Shown: positions 12,222-24,004, numbered from the stretch's first letter. The stretch: DNA of 64,000 nucleotides from Apostichopus japonicus (GCF_037975245.1 NC_092562.1:27331554-27395553); one strand, 5' to 3'. Notes: generated by a model from the sequence alone, not told the origin. Program-made: numbers and translations.

Positions 12222-12380
12222 GTCAATAATGGTGCAGATTTTTGGCTTCCTGAAGACAAGTGGGAGGCCATTTGTAGTTAAGAGAAACACTCTTTGTTCG
12301 TGAAGACTTAACTGGTGTCGATTTGGGGTACCACTTTAAAACGAAAGTCATGAGGAACCCTTGACCAAGATTCAACTTTG
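12222..12380 (+). pseudogene. BEN-domain exon, truncated (element A)
   Basis: The exon starts after TTTCTGTTCACAG and reads VNNGADFWLPEDKWEAIC, the start of a BEN-like domain, then a TAA stop. In the same frame it continues KHSLFVKT before a second stop. The sibling copy (41731) shares the first stop but keeps the rest of the domain. After about 12380 the sequence jumps to what is 3' UTR in the sibling, so a 1.6 kb internal deletion removed the second half of the domain. Confidence 0.7.
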
Positions 12381-12589
12381 CATTATTGTGCAGTGCTATA
12401 CTTTTGCGATTCATGTTTGATCCATTAACTTGTCTTAACTTTGTTGGAATAAAATCATATTTTCAGATTTTTGTTTACAGTGATTTCTTCTCCATCTGTC
12501 GAAAGTCAGCTCTTGTAGACATCAGAAGTTTTATCAGAAATAAATACTGCCAACGTACACATTATTTGTGTTTCTTCTGCTCTCTTTTC

Positions 12590-12984
12590 TTTCAGTGATT
12601 CTAGTCAGTGAAACTAGTCGGGTTTAATTCTTTCAGTGATTCTAGTCAGTGCAACTAGTTAGTCGATACCGACTAAGAAAGGTTAGTCGGGAGAGGCACC
12701 ATCCTGACTAATGTAAAACCTGCTATAAACTAGTCGGTGGCTCATATAAATTAGTCTGTAAAGACCGACTAATGTCACCAACTAATGTAACTGACTAATA
12801 TACATTTACCGACTAAGATATTGTTGATCGACTAAGCTGACGGACTAAGCTGACCGACTAAGAAATCCAACTGACTAAGGAATAAATTAGTCGGTATAGC
12901 AACTGACTAAGGCTATGTTAGTCGGTAGAGGCACCAGATGGACTAACGTTATGTTAGTCGGTGAACCAATTTAAGTTTTCAGTG
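12590..12984. repeat. Right subterminal repeat array of element A
   Basis: About 20 copies of ACCGACTAA / TTAGTCGGT-like motifs occur in both orientations over about 390 bp. They include a direct repeat of TTCAGTGATTCTAGTCAGTG (12593 and 12632). The array ends in TTTTCAGTG. Confidence 0.8.
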
Positions 12985-13189
12985 TATATATTCGATATAT
13001 TGTGAAAATTATAGAGTTGAAATCACTTACGTCTGATGACCGATAGATCCTGTGAAAAATTCAGCAAAATTGTTGCAGCTCGACAAGGAAATAATTGTGC
13101 CAGCACGATAAGATTACAATAATGAGGTAAAACATCGAAATAATGAAGAAAACATGACATTTCATATGGTTTAAGTTGTACTTGTATCC

Positions 13190-13230
13190 ATCCATCTATA
13201 TCTATATCTATCTGTCTATCTGTCTGTCTA

Positions 13231-13315
<85 letters not shown>

Positions 13316-13322
13316 ATATATA
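13190..13322. repeat. TCTG/TCTA microsatellite
   Basis: Compound tetranucleotide tract: TATCTATCTG, then about 18 TCTG units, then about 9 TCTA units, ending in TATATATA. Confidence 0.95.
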
Positions 13323-13488
13323 TAAAACAGTTTCTACTTACCTTATATATATCTCAGACGTTACTAATTCAGAGAATTCAACTCACTGCTAATTAACAAT
13401 TTTGGCGTTGTCTTAGCGAAGAACCGTTGGTAAGTGTTACTTGGTCGCACGAACAGGTTACTTTATACGAAAACAGCAGCACAATAGG

Positions 13489-13660
13489 CCAGGGGCGTCA
13501 ATCCGATTTGAAACGTGGGGGAACGTAATCGATTCGAGTATTCCGGCCGTAAGTAGTACTATCTAAGCGGAGCGCCACCATCGGTTGGTGCGCAGCGTAC
13601 CAAGAAAATTTCAGATTTCAATACCTGCCAGATCGCTGGAGATGGCACTTGCCAGGCTGG
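13489..13660 (+). repeat. R1 interspersed repeat, longer copy
   Basis: Begins CAGGGGCGTCAATCCGATTT with a G-rich stretch, then the conserved R1 block (ATCTAAGCGGAGCGCCACCA) and CCAGATCGCTGGAGATGGCA. The start resembles the CAGGCGCGTATCCAGG ends of R3, suggesting R1 and R3 are related MITE-like families. Confidence 0.7.
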
Positions 13661-13970
13661 ATAGCAGCCATCTAGTTGCGTGATTTCGGGTGAAAATTAC
13701 AAATTCGTCACTCAGGAAATCTGCAATAAAGTTCATGCGACCTTCATTTTTGGTGGATCATTTCTTTTATTAGTGATTCAAGTTGACAAATGATGCGGCG
13801 AACTGGAACCCCAGCCCCATTTTGCCATATGTTTCAGGATAGAATACCCCTCAATTGTTCGAACCCATGACAACTAACAATCTGTGAATAAATTTACTTC
13901 TAAATGGGCACATTATATTGCACCAAGTCGGTCATGGAATGGCCCCAGGGCCTCAGATATAGGCCTATAG

Positions 13971-14289
13971 CAGGGGTGGGCTACCTTTTTGAATGAATGG
14001 GCCAGATTTTAGAAGTGAAAGATTGACAGGGCCGCACCTAACCAACGACCTGCTGTTGATTTCAAACCTTTGCTTCCGAGGACGTTCAAGAAATAGGTGT
14101 GTGTACTAATCTGTATTCACAAAATCATAATGTCAATACAGTCCAATTGATAATTAATGGTGATAATAGACCTACCTGACAGCATCATAAGTGCAGATAA
14201 ATTCTAGGCAGCTAGTTCGTTTTTTGTGATGATGTAAAAAATCACTGGCGGGCCGCATTTGGCCCGCAGGCCGTAGTTGCCTACCCCTG
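13971..14289. mobile_element. hAT-type MITE, about 319 bp
   Basis: Starts CAGGGGTGGGCTACC and ends (complement) CAGGGGTAGGCAACT, the CAGGGGTNGGC ends typical of many hAT elements. Flanks GCCTATAG and GCCTGTAT match at 6 of 8 positions, consistent with an 8-bp hAT target duplication. The interior contains GGGCCGCA and GGCCCGCAGGCC strings often found in such elements. No transposase inside; overlapping ORFs are chance. Confidence 0.8.
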
Positions 14290-15084
14290 GCCTGTATGAA
14301 CGATGTCCCAAAATGTCCCGGGACATTGACTGCCGACTTGCCGTCCTGGGAGCCGTACCACAAAATTGGTGCATTTCCTCATACGCCATTATTAATAATT
14401 TAAATAACTAACTAATTAGGCACAGCCCAGATCTGAGTTCGTATAGTGAGCTTAGCGCAAATTTGGCCAAAAGTCGTCATACGCCAGCATGTTAAACCAC
14501 CAATGACTTTTAATACCACCCGTGACACACTTCCAACGGGACTGTGTCAGTTTAAATGTTTTGCTAGATCTACGAGAATACATTTCTATGAAATTTGAAA
14601 GAAGGATGGCAAAACAAACCACTTTAATTATGTTTTCAGGACCTCACACATGCGCATGTATCGTCAGACTTAGAATAGGTCCATGTGAGTGGTGGCTAAA
14701 GTGATGAAGGCATCCAAATAAATCAGTGGTTGTTCGTTGGAGTACTCACGCAAGTTACCTCGGTTGCTAGGTGGATCTGCATCTGGTAATCGGGTGAATT
14801 CTGGTCGGAGCGTACTATTGTAACCACCGTGTACCCAGGAACGTAGCTAAGGCCATGATGATTGAGAGTGGGGGGGGGGGAGCGTGTAGTGGCTGAAAAT
14901 CCAACTGGATGGGTTTTGAAGCCAGAAAATTCCGACTGCTGCTTTGTACCCCCACACCCCCCCCCCACCCTCGCGCTACTCGTCTACGATACGGTCAGTG
15001 TCAGACACCCAATCTTTCGCGACTGCACTTTTGTTCCGAACTTTTTTTCGATACATTTGTACCCACTGGCACTCATTTCACAAA
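14290..15084. other. No gene seen; G/C-run sequence
   Basis: G-run at about 14871-14880 and C-runs near 14950-14967. The ORFs at 14723-15141 overlap in several frames over these runs and show no domain. Confidence 0.4.
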
Positions 15085-15450
15085 TTTATTAGCCCCCCAC
15101 CCCAACCAAATATTTTTGTGAAATCACGGGCCAAATGCTGATAATTTTTAAGGCACCTACTAAAAGAAAGATACTTTGCAATGCGTTTTTCAGTAGTTAA
15201 ACTTATATTATTATTACCATTAATATTGTAACGACTTCCAAATAACTCTAACCAATATGGAAGGGTAATAAGACGGAAATGATTGTATGTTATTTGCATG
15301 CGATTTAAAAATCGATGCATGACTATATGATATGCACATTAACATTTTTGGTTTTATTTTTCGGGCAAGTCGTTACAACCCCCCCCCCCCCTTCAAATCC
15401 AAATTGGGCTCCTACGCCTATGACGGTAGTTCTATTAGGCATTTTTTTTT
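15085..15450 (+). repeat. R2 interspersed repeat (copy 1)
   Basis: Shares ordered blocks with 24005-24450: a C-run followed by AACCAAAT, then CACCTACT(A/G)AAAGAAA, then GCAAGTCGTTACA, then TTGGGCTCCTACGCCT. Block order and spacing match, with about 250 bp of weakly alike sequence between. The ORFs at 15315-15572 and 15323-15559 fall here and are rejected. Confidence 0.65.
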
Positions 15451-15617
15451 TTATTGGAGTATTCAAAATCATACGAAGTTTTGTACGGTGGAGTATAAGA
15501 ATCGCGAGATACAATTTCTCAAAGTGGAAAGGAAAACGTGGTAAATATGACAGATTCAAGGTAAATTTTTAGGTCATGCACAATCACAGGAATAAATGAA
15601 AAGGCCTAGATAAACTA

Positions 15618-15652
15618 GAGTGCGACAGTCGGAAATTCCGACTGTCGCACTC
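15618..15652. repeat. Perfect 35-bp palindrome
   Basis: Two perfect inverted arms of 17 bp (GAGTGCGACAGTCGGAA and its complement) surround a single A. The sequence could extrude as a strong hairpin. No known element boundary or terminator function is evident. Confidence 0.9.
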
Positions 15653-15939
15653 CAATTTTCCAACTATCGTCAGTTTTACTAAGTTTGGGGGTGAGACACC
15701 CCCACACCCCTCTCTAGCGATTTCCCTGTGTGTACCCAGTGTTCTCAATGTGGAGTAAACTCCGGTATCACTCAACAACAAGGTAACATGGGATACGCTG
15801 CCACGGAATATGCTCCCTATTTCATTTCCCCAATATTAGGGAACGGGCACCGTCTTTGAAACAACATCTACAACTAAACAACAACTATGTACAAGCTTTG
15901 GCTCTAGCTATGGAGGGCTGTCTCTTATGATAATGACGG

Positions 15940-16330
15940 AGCGCACTTTTTTCCTACTGGAATCGCCCGAAGATGCGGCGTCTGTAATCCGAGGAACCAA
16001 CGAACTTCTCTGCTAACTCCTCAGGCTTCAACTGGGCTAGACGTTCGCGGTGAATATAGCACCCCATCACATGGTTCAGCCTATGTTGAGTCATGGTGCT
16101 CCGTAGCCATGTTTTCAAACGCCTCAAAGCACTAAATTATCTCTCGGCTTCCGTCGCACTGGCGGAGGAGACGAGGAGGACCCTAAGAGAGCTTCGACTT
16201 CACCAAACATAGCCCGTACCGCCGGATTCATCAACTTGAATATTTGTCTATACCCTTCAACCGACGACTGGAACTGGCCTCGAAAAAAGGCAGACTAAGC
16301 TTAAGATTGTCGAAGACTTCAGGGTACTAA
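15940..16330 (-). pseudogene. hAT-type transposase C-terminal fragment, broken
   Basis: Read on the minus strand, the region encodes EGYRQIFKLMNPAVRAMFGE, then after a frameshift SSASATEAER, an in-frame stop, FSALRRLKTWLRSTMTQ and a basic tail ending before TAG. The A-ER-FSALRR-K-LRSTM-Q-RLN pattern is the C-terminal dimerisation (hATC) region of hAT transposases and their domesticated relatives. At least two frameshifts and one stop make it a dead copy. No matching termini were located around it. Confidence 0.8.
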
Positions 16331-18005
16331 CTCACGAGATCTGGGTGGAATTCTCCATTCAGCAACATTGAGTGATATTCGATGATATGAATCCTTAGAT
16401 GTGTAAGTCCTAACCAAATAGAGCCACATCATTACTCTTTTTCCAAATGTGTGTGTGTGTGTGGGGGGGGGGGACATTTGATATTGTTTCCACCACCCAT
16501 CGAAATGTGGGGGGACGTGTCCCCCCGTCCCCCCCCCCCTGGATTGACGCCCATGCAATAGGCCTACTTTGGTATAGTAGAAACAAACCGACGCATAGCA
16601 ACCGACAATCACAAGCGACCACAACACTTTGTGACCTCTATCCCTTTCGGTTTACTCAGTGCGACCATGACTTTGTGAATTTGGCCGGCTACGGACCAGT
16701 CCAGACACGGATAGGGATTGATTGCCTGCATGGAAGTGTCTCAGCCAGGGAGTTGTTATAGCAACTCAACACTGGTCTCAGAGACCTCGAACGATAAGTT
16801 TCCCGCCGAACAATTTCCAGGCAATCAATCTCAATTATTTTCGAGAAGTTAGCGATATATGCTCAGGTGTAAAGTGTTTTCTCTTCTATGATACAGTTAT
16901 GTACAAGCTTCCGTACTTTCATGGAGACTAAGGGTACACGTTTTTTTTATTTTTTTTTATTTGCTTATTGGTTTTATGCGTTGGTTATATATTCGATTTT
17001 AACACCCCTGATAATAGGACAGGTTTGGTTATACGATAAGATAAGCATACATAGCAAACAAGAACACAACAAACAACAGAAGAACAACAACAGCACCCTC
17101 ACATCCGCCCTCTACCCACAACCAATTTTCAAAGGTCAATATTTTCCAAAATAGAGAAGTCTTTCGAGCTGCGACGGATGGTAGCACCAACCGTGTCGAA
17201 TATCGACTCAAACAAAATGATATGGTTGCAAAATATTATGAAAATGTAATAAAATAAAGCAAACAATGTTCAATGTTACACTGCAGTCAAAACTTTCAAG
17301 TTTGACCTTTGCTGACTTCAAGTATCCAGCAAATGTGCACTAATGCTGACCAGTTTACGAGGCCTTTGTATATGATTCTATTGACGTTCCAAAAAAGACA
17401 AACAAAAGGAAAGCCTCTTCTTTAGGGTCTTTTTAGGTACTTTTCACGGGGATGGTTAAAAAAAAACGGGAATGGTTAAAAAGGTTTTCATTGGTCTCAC
17501 ACTAGGAATTGGTTTCTTCAAAATATGACTAACATGTTACAATTCCTATGCGACAAGTTATCAATATATTTTGCCCTCGAGGACACCGCTAGATACTTCA
17601 CGACTAAGACTCATTTAAAAATCAAGATTTTACCAATTACCTACCCCGACGTTAAAGAAGAAAAGAAAAAGTGACCATTGGGGGTAAGGGTGGAATGTTC
17701 GTTGATTTTAATTAATGAGTTCTTGGGTGATACAAAAGCTTGTTATACAGAAACGTGTGATACAGAAACTTGTTATTGCCTAATTTCGTCTCTTTTTTTG
17801 GTACGATTTTGGAGGATTTAAAGTAAACAATTGTTTCAAGTAACATAATCTATGCATTAACGGTTGAGTCATTAGCGTAAACACAGAGGGGTTGGGGGGG
17901 GGGAGGTGTGGGCCTATGCCCCCTATTTGAAATATTTCTTCTCCCCTAATAAAATCATAAGAAAATAGACACTGCCTGCCCCTCTTGCTACGCTGAATTG
18001 ACCTT
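16331..18005. other. No supported gene
   Basis: Holds a GT repeat running into a G-run (about 16449-16473), a C-run near 16530-16540, a T-rich stretch near 16941-16960 and a G-run near 17895. ORFs across the runs on both strands are not credible genes. Confidence 0.45.
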
Positions 18006-18230
18006 ATGTAGTGTTGCGCCTAGACTATGGGTAGGGATCAACCACACTATGTAACACTATAGACGGGTAAATGGATCATACATATATGATGTAACATTAT
18101 GGGTATAGAAATCAACCACACTTTGTAACTCTTTGGGTAGGGATCAACCACACTATGTTTAGCACTATGGGTAGGGATTAACCACACTATGTAAAAATGG
18201 GTAGGGATCAGCCCCATATACGTAAAAGTA
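18006..18230. repeat. Degenerate tandem repeat with GGGTAGGGATCAACC
   Basis: The motif ATGGGTAGGGATCAACCACA with CTATGTAACACT recurs at about 18026, 18135, 18168 and 18198, roughly every 30-40 bp with divergence. Confidence 0.75.
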
Positions 18231-18389
18231 TATATAGGTAGCGATCACCCAACGAAGCATCTGTTTAATTTATGTGGGCTACAGTCTTCGATCTTCATAC
18301 ATTGCTACTTCCAATCCTGAGTTCCAGGTTTGATCTATTATGGCATGGAACGCCAAACAGTCTCATTACATGCGATGAAAATAACGTTT

Positions 18390-18524
18390 GGCAGTAGCAG
18401 AACAGCGATGGCGATGACGAGGATGAAGATGACGATGACGATACAGATGACGATTGTGTTAAAGATGGCGATGACGATGATGGAAGACACGACGATGAAG
18501 GAGATGACGATACATATGACGATG
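18390..18524. repeat. GATGAC-rich simple repeat
   Basis: Imperfect GATGAC/GATGAT tract. It resumes weakly after 19331, on the far side of the inserted element, so the element split an existing tract. Confidence 0.8.
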
Positions 18525-19331
18525 CAGTGCTGCCAAGTCACCCGCTTTGGGCGGGTGTCACCCGCATTTTCGGGTCGTCTCCCGCTCACCCGCCGACCTG
18601 TCCGAATCTCCCGCATTTTTGAAGAATCTCCCGCATTGTAGGCCCACAGAGTTTTTCCTGTGAAAGTGTTTCATTGCTAGCGTGAAATTCATTTCATCAC
18701 ACCAAAATGCGAATTATCTCAGAACCGCCAGGATCGGAAATTACTCAAAGCCGATCGTGCTAAATATGCCCGGCTGAAAGCAACGTTACCTATACGATTC
18801 GTGAAAAATAATACCGTTACGACACACGTGAACGCTACAGCGTCCGCGAAGATATTGAATGCAACCGAACGAAGTACGCGTGCTACTGCCAGAAACTACC
18901 GGTAGCTGTTGTACACATGCACACATCACCGCTGTATACCGTAGGCTATCGGTAGGCTATGTGAGGACATCGGATAGGAGTGAACAATTGAAGTGCTGAA
19001 GCAAGCCAAGATGTCGAGCCGGCGAGAGTATTTCGAGATGGTCTGTGAGAGGTTAGGGGGTGAGAAATCGATAGAGTTTTTTTTATTTCAAGATATTTTT
19101 TCCTGTGGAATGAAAAAAAAATAGACACAGTACAAATATGGAGACAGTATAGATTCAGCCAAGATGACCCGGGAAGTGATGTTTCCGGCCATCTGAGGGG
19201 CCGTAAGATCCCAAAATTTTCTTGTACGCTTCGCGCCAACTCATGGTGGCGCTCCGCTTAGATGGTGTACGTAACCAACAGCACCAGACAATTTTCACCC
19301 GCCTAAAAAACATCTGACCTTGGCATGTCTG
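18525..19331. mobile_element. MITE-like element, about 807 bp, inside the GATGAC tract
   Basis: Begins CAGTGCTGCCAAGTC and ends (complement) CAGACATGCCAAGGTC, imperfect inverted ends. A 7-bp duplication GACGATG flanks both sides, though the target is itself GACGATG-rich. The left part has a run of CACCCGC/TCCCGC strings and the right end repeats CACCCGCC. An R1 copy lies inside at 19170-19265. No coding sequence; the ORFs at 18330-18641 cross its boundary. Confidence 0.65.
19170..19265 (-). repeat. R1 interspersed repeat
   Basis: Minus-strand copy with CGGGAAGTGATGTTTCCGGC, the CAAAATTTTCTTGTACGCTT junction and GGTGGCGCTCCGCTTAGATG. It lies inside the MITE-like element, as an insertion or as part of it. 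Confidence 0.7.
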
Positions 19332-19479
19332 GACGATGTTGTTAGAGATGGCGATGTCGGTAACATGAATGTAAAAAATTGTATATATATATATGCTTTG
19401 AGCGTCTTTTTAGTAAGTTAAGCTACTGTTCATTCATACTTAGTAAAGATTCCTAAATCTTATTGGTCCATTCAGGTCA

Positions 19480-19740
19480 GCTGACCGTGGTTAATCCTTT
19501 GAGTAACGCACGGTAAAATTACGGGGCATCACTTTAATAAATCTTTGGTTATATGTAACCAAAAATGTTTTGTTTTATGATTTTTCCCCCACACAAATGG
19601 TAGTGTATGAATGAACGCTAATGCTATCGCTGGATGCACTCGGGCTCCGCCCTCGTGCATCGCTTGCATTATCCCCCGATCGTGCATTAATCCTGTGAGT
19701 AACGCACGCTAGACCGTTGATTAACCCCTTATTATATTAT
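19480..19740. repeat. Repeat with duplicated GAGTAACGCACG ends
   Basis: TAATCCTTTGAGTAACGCAC at about 19492 and TAATCCTGTGAGTAACGCAC at about 19689 bracket a segment with CTCGGGCTCCGCCCTCGTGC, a compositionally distinct island often seen in invertebrate repeats. Direct orientation suggests a tandem or short element structure. Confidence 0.5.
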
Positions 19741-22413
19741 TATATATACGATATTACGATATGTATATTACGATATTATTTGCTATCGTATTTAATATAG
19801 AGGAAGTTAAATATCATCTGTTAGCGGTATTCGTTAAGCAGGTCAAATAAAATATAACAAAATAAAAATTCTTACCTGTCATTGTACAGTCCCTGTAACA
19901 GTAAAAAAGTAGAGTATATGGAACATGGTGTATTATAGTAAGACGTTTACCATTCCAAATGATTTGAGGGTCAAAATGCAGAAAGCTGTTTGTCTTTCAT
20001 TACGGTACAAAATTTGATGAAAATTTTCGCATGCGGGTATCTCTAACTCATAATAAAATGTTTTAATCTTTTCTAAATATTCGAAAAAGTTATAATATTT
20101 GATGAGTATATACTGACTTATGATAGTGTTTAAATAAAATGCAAGAAGGTATCAATAAATAGTATTCACTATTGTTTGCTTAGCGACAGTTGCTGGTGGT
20201 GTTGCTATGCACCAGCAACTGTTACGATATGAAATTTTTATTTTAGATTCAAATTATTAAACCACGTGACGATTTGACAAGTACGCATAATATTAATTAC
20301 ACAACAACTATACTACAACTTTACACGGAGTCTTTTCTTTACCAATATAGTGTGACTGTATATATGTTTACAACCTCCACCCCAGCCATGTATATTTGAA
20401 AAGTCAACCTTCCGGGGGGGGGGGGGGGGTGGGGGATAAATACGGGTGGACGGGACTGTATGGACTTCAATATCGAATTGTGTCTTTTTCTGTGCATGAT
20501 CGAAACTCCGATTCATCACGCCTATCGGAGCAGATGATGGGGAAGGGTTTGGTTGTTGTATTTCCTTCTCCGTCTGTGCGTTTTTTGAAGAAAAAATGAT
20601 AAGACCGATTTCCTGCATTCTAGAGATAAATTCCCAAATCATTATTATTTGTGTGCGTGCGTGCATGTGTGTGCAGACGTGACATTTGATAACCTCTCTT
20701 AACATACAAATCTATGGTAAAGTGATGTTGTTCCTTTCGAATTTTTTTCGAGAAAAATACAAATCTAGGTGTCACGTGATGTTGTATATACATCAATGGA
20801 TAAGTTATGGTCATAACATAGGTTCCACCTTCAAATAAAGTATTATTATTAACAAGATAAGATCTTCCTATTTCTCTCAGTTTAGGGGATTTTAAACTCC
20901 ACCGTAGCCGTTAAGAATACAGAGATAATCTTTTGAAAGGCTATAACTTTATGCTTCTATTCATTTCGATGTAAAATTGACCAAATATTCAAATCTCTTT
21001 TTTTATTTAATCAGGTCACAAATGGCCATTACAACATAAATTCGGTGGGGTTTTAACTAATATAATTATCTTCCGGTGAGTCGTTTGCGTCCAGCACCTA
21101 TCAGGTGTTATAAGCAGTTACGTACACAGGAGCTGGGAGAATGGTGAGGGCGGGTGTTGGGAGACACCATCAAATAAAGTTGCTCCTGCACCTGGAAGGG
21201 TGGTATTGCCAGGGTCGGGACATACCACCCCCACCACCCGTGAAGTCAGCTTTTCCCTTCCTCTGGCCGGCACTAGCTCTCTATTTTTGTTTACGCTTCC
21301 AATCTGAAAACGTATTTACTTGTCTACTTAACTTCTACTTAATTTCCTATACTAGTCATCTTTTATTATTTATGCTATCATGCAGGACTGTTCATGCTAA
21401 GTAGGAGCGAAGGAGATTTTCGGATAGGGTGATTGCGAATTGGTTGGTGTATGGGTGCGTGTGCGTGTGTCTTGGAGGTGGGAGAACATGCTCCACAAAA
21501 TATTTAGGTGTAGGAACCCTGGGGCAGTGGCTCAGCCAGAATTGTTTAATGAGTGGGTGTGTGTAGGGGGTTGGGGCTCCTTTACTTCATTGACGGTGAC
21601 TGATTGGATAGTGTAAGTTTGTCAGTTTGGCCCCAACTTTCCTGGTTTTCACAATTCAGACTTAAACGAAGGAAATAGGCAACCAGTCAGCGATAAGTCT
21701 GCTTAAATTTGTTAGAAAGTACTATAGGCTCACATTAACATGTTTGCACAACCTTCATAAAGAGCATGATATATCCTACTTAATGCAATATTTGCAGTTT
21801 ATTATTGATTGAAAATCATCTTTACCCTTGTGGAAACATGTTCACAAGGTCCTGAATATGGAAGAAAGCAACTTCATTAAAAAATATGATGTTTTCCATA
21901 TAGCTATGCTTAATGTCAAGATGTCTCTGGGTGCAATGGAATTCATTTTGCACAATAAAACAAGAAGTCTACAGGGGACTCCAGTAAATTCTGTAGAGTA
22001 CAGTGATTATAAAATAGTGATCTGTGCACGTAAATTGAAATGCGTGCTATTTAGTTGATCAACTTCAGGTTAAAAGAGGATAGGTAGTTCAGAGATACAT
22101 TTGACATATCTTTCTGTAAATTGACATTGATAAGAACTTATTGTATGAACTTGAAAAAGTAAAGTATGCATGTTTATAATTGCATCGTGCATAGTGTTGA
22201 GATTCTGTTGATCTCCATAGTCTTGAAAACTTAGAGATATTTGTCCAATATTGTAAATATAGGTTTCTTAGCTGTCATGAACTTGAAGAATTCTTATATC
22301 TCTGGTCATCTAAAAGTGGTTATGTTTGTGGTCCCAGAAAATAAGTTTATTGTAAGTTTACTGTAATTTGAAATCTCTGGTAAGATATATGTTAATATGT
22401 TTTATTGATATTG
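19741..22413. other. No supported gene; one hairpin and G-runs
   Basis: A perfect 13-bp inverted repeat (ACAGTTGCTGGTG, 20186-20198, with its complement at 20210-20222, 11-nt loop) and a G-run at about 20415-20429. The 130-codon minus ORF at 20313-20705 runs through the G-run and has no domain. Nothing else was recognised. Confidence 0.4.
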
Positions 22414-22550
22414 TTAATGTAGGTGTGCTATTGGTCTTGCAGATGTAGGTGTATTTGTGTGGTCTTGAGAATGTAGGTGAGTTTGTGTGGTCTTGTTAAT
22501 GTAGGTGTGTCTCTAGTGGTCCCGGAAATGTAGATAAGTTTTTTACTGGT
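22414..22550. repeat. Degenerate tandem repeat (ATGTAGGTG units)
   Basis: Four diverged units of about 34 bp carrying AATGTAGGTG and TGTGTGGTCTTG lie just before the 60-bp minisatellite. Confidence 0.65.
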
Positions 22551-22620
22551 CCCCACTCCTGTGAACCACTCGGGACGAAAATGCCGGTCCCCATATACCA
22601 GGTGCGTATGTTTGTCTGTG

Positions 22621-23340
22621 TGTGTGTGTTTGTCAGTGTACAATACATTGCCTTCTAGAGCCGATAACTCCTGGTGTCTGGGTGAGTGTTTGTCAGTGTA
22701 TAGTACATTGTCTTCCAGAGCCGATAACTCCTGGTGTCTGTGTGAGTGTTTGTCAGTGTATAGTACATTGTCTTCTAGAGCTGATAACTCCTGGTGTCTG
22801 TGTGAGTGTTTGTCAGTGTATAGTACATTGTCTTATAGAGCTGATAACTCCTGGTGTCTGTGTGAATGTTTGTCAGTGTATAGTACATTGTCTTCTAGAG
22901 CCGATAACTCCTGATGTCTGTGTGAGTGTTTGTCAGCGTATAGTACATTGTCTTCCAGAGCCGATAACTCCTGGTGTCTGTGTGAATGTTTGTCAGTGTA
23001 TAGTACATTGTCTTCTAGAGCCGATAACTCCTGATGTCTGTGTGAGTGTTTGTCAGTGTATAGTACATTGTCTTATAGAGCTGATAACTCCTGGTGTCTG
23101 TGTGAATGTTTGTCAGTGTATAGTACATTGTCTTCTAGAGCCGATAACTCCTGATGTCTGTGTGAGTGTTTGTCAGCGTATAGTACATTGTCTTCTAGAG
23201 CCGATAACTCCTGGTGTCTGTGTGAGTGTTTGTCAGTGTATAGTACATTGTCTTCTAGAGCAGATAACTCCTGGTGTCTGTGTGAATGTTTGTCAGTGTA
23301 TAGTCCATTGTCTTCTAGAGCAGATAACTCCTGGTGTGTG
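22621..23340. repeat. 60-bp minisatellite, 12 copies
   Basis: Twelve head-to-tail copies of exactly 60 bp, carrying TGTTTGTCAGTGTATAGTAC and AGAGCCGATAACTCCTGG. Units 4-6 and 8-10 share the same run of variant bases and differ at one site, so blocks of units were themselves duplicated. Because 60 is divisible by three and no unit has a stop in two frames, long ORFs (up to 252 codons, a 20-residue repeat) result. Two equally open frames and no splice or start context make coding unlikely. Confidence 0.95.
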
Positions 23341-23482
23341 TGTGTGTGTGTATGATACCATTTACATTTTTTGTGATTAGTAGATTAATACTGATGATCG
23401 CTCAACGCTTGAAACTCTGAGTTACAACTACTAGTGTTCACTAGTCTCAACTAGTCTCAACATATATATATATATATATATC

Positions 23483-23900
23483 AGTCGCGTATCCAGGATT
23501 TTCTAACCCGGGGGGGAGGGCGCGAATTACCATCTAAGCGGAGCGCCACCATCGGTTGGCGCGGAGCGTTCACGAAAATTTCTGGTTTTGATACCCCCCA
23601 GATCATCGGAAATGGCACTTCTCGGGCTTGAAAATGACCAACCAGATGTACACTTTTGCCTGAGAACCAAGTATTTCCCAAAAGTTTTTTTTTTTTCCAT
23701 CCATAACCTTTTTGAAGATTGTAACCAGTCACACTTCATGTTCGACCTCATTGCATGTCCTATAGGGATCATTGCTTTTGTAGGTGATTCTACGTCACGG
23801 CCCACAATATCCGAAAGCCCTACTTTTGAAGGTTTTAAGCCCATTATTTCTTGAGAATTTGAAAATTCACATTTCTCGTGGATAAAAATCACTTCAAAAC
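23483..23900 (+). repeat. R1 interspersed repeat, long copy
   Basis: Begins after a TA tract with CAGTCGCGTATCCAGGATTT, then a G-run, the conserved block ATCTAAGCGGAGCGCCACCA, and CCCAGATCATCGGAAATGGC. The 121- and 88-codon ORFs on opposite strands lie within it and are rejected. Confidence 0.7.
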
Positions 23901-24004
23901 ATACCCATAATGTTGCACAAAATTAAATCTATGAACAACCAATATAGAAAAACCCTCTTCAACCCCTAATAGACAGGTCAAAATTGCACGAGTAGAAGAA
24001 AGTA

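Larger units (their letters stand above)
7347..12984. mobile_element. BEN-core DNA transposon A (CACTGAAAA ends)
   Basis: The element starts CACTGAAAA and ends TTTTCAGTG, flanked on both sides by TA, so a 2-bp target duplication is likely. Each end carries a dense subterminal array of TTAGTCGGT / ACCGACTAA motifs in both orientations. CACTG termini with subterminal repeat arrays resemble the EnSpm/CACTA group, but no transposase was recognised. The core from about 7623 to 12500 is homologous to the core of the element at 38982-44408. It carries decayed BEN-gene exons, is interrupted by a nested element at 9585-11969, and lacks about 1.6 kb near 12380 that the other copy keeps. It is non-autonomous or dead as seen. 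Confidence 0.75.

Noticed and set aside
22622-23380. 252-codon Cys-rich ORF
   Set aside because: It is the translation of the 60-bp minisatellite. A second frame is equally open and there is no start or splice context.
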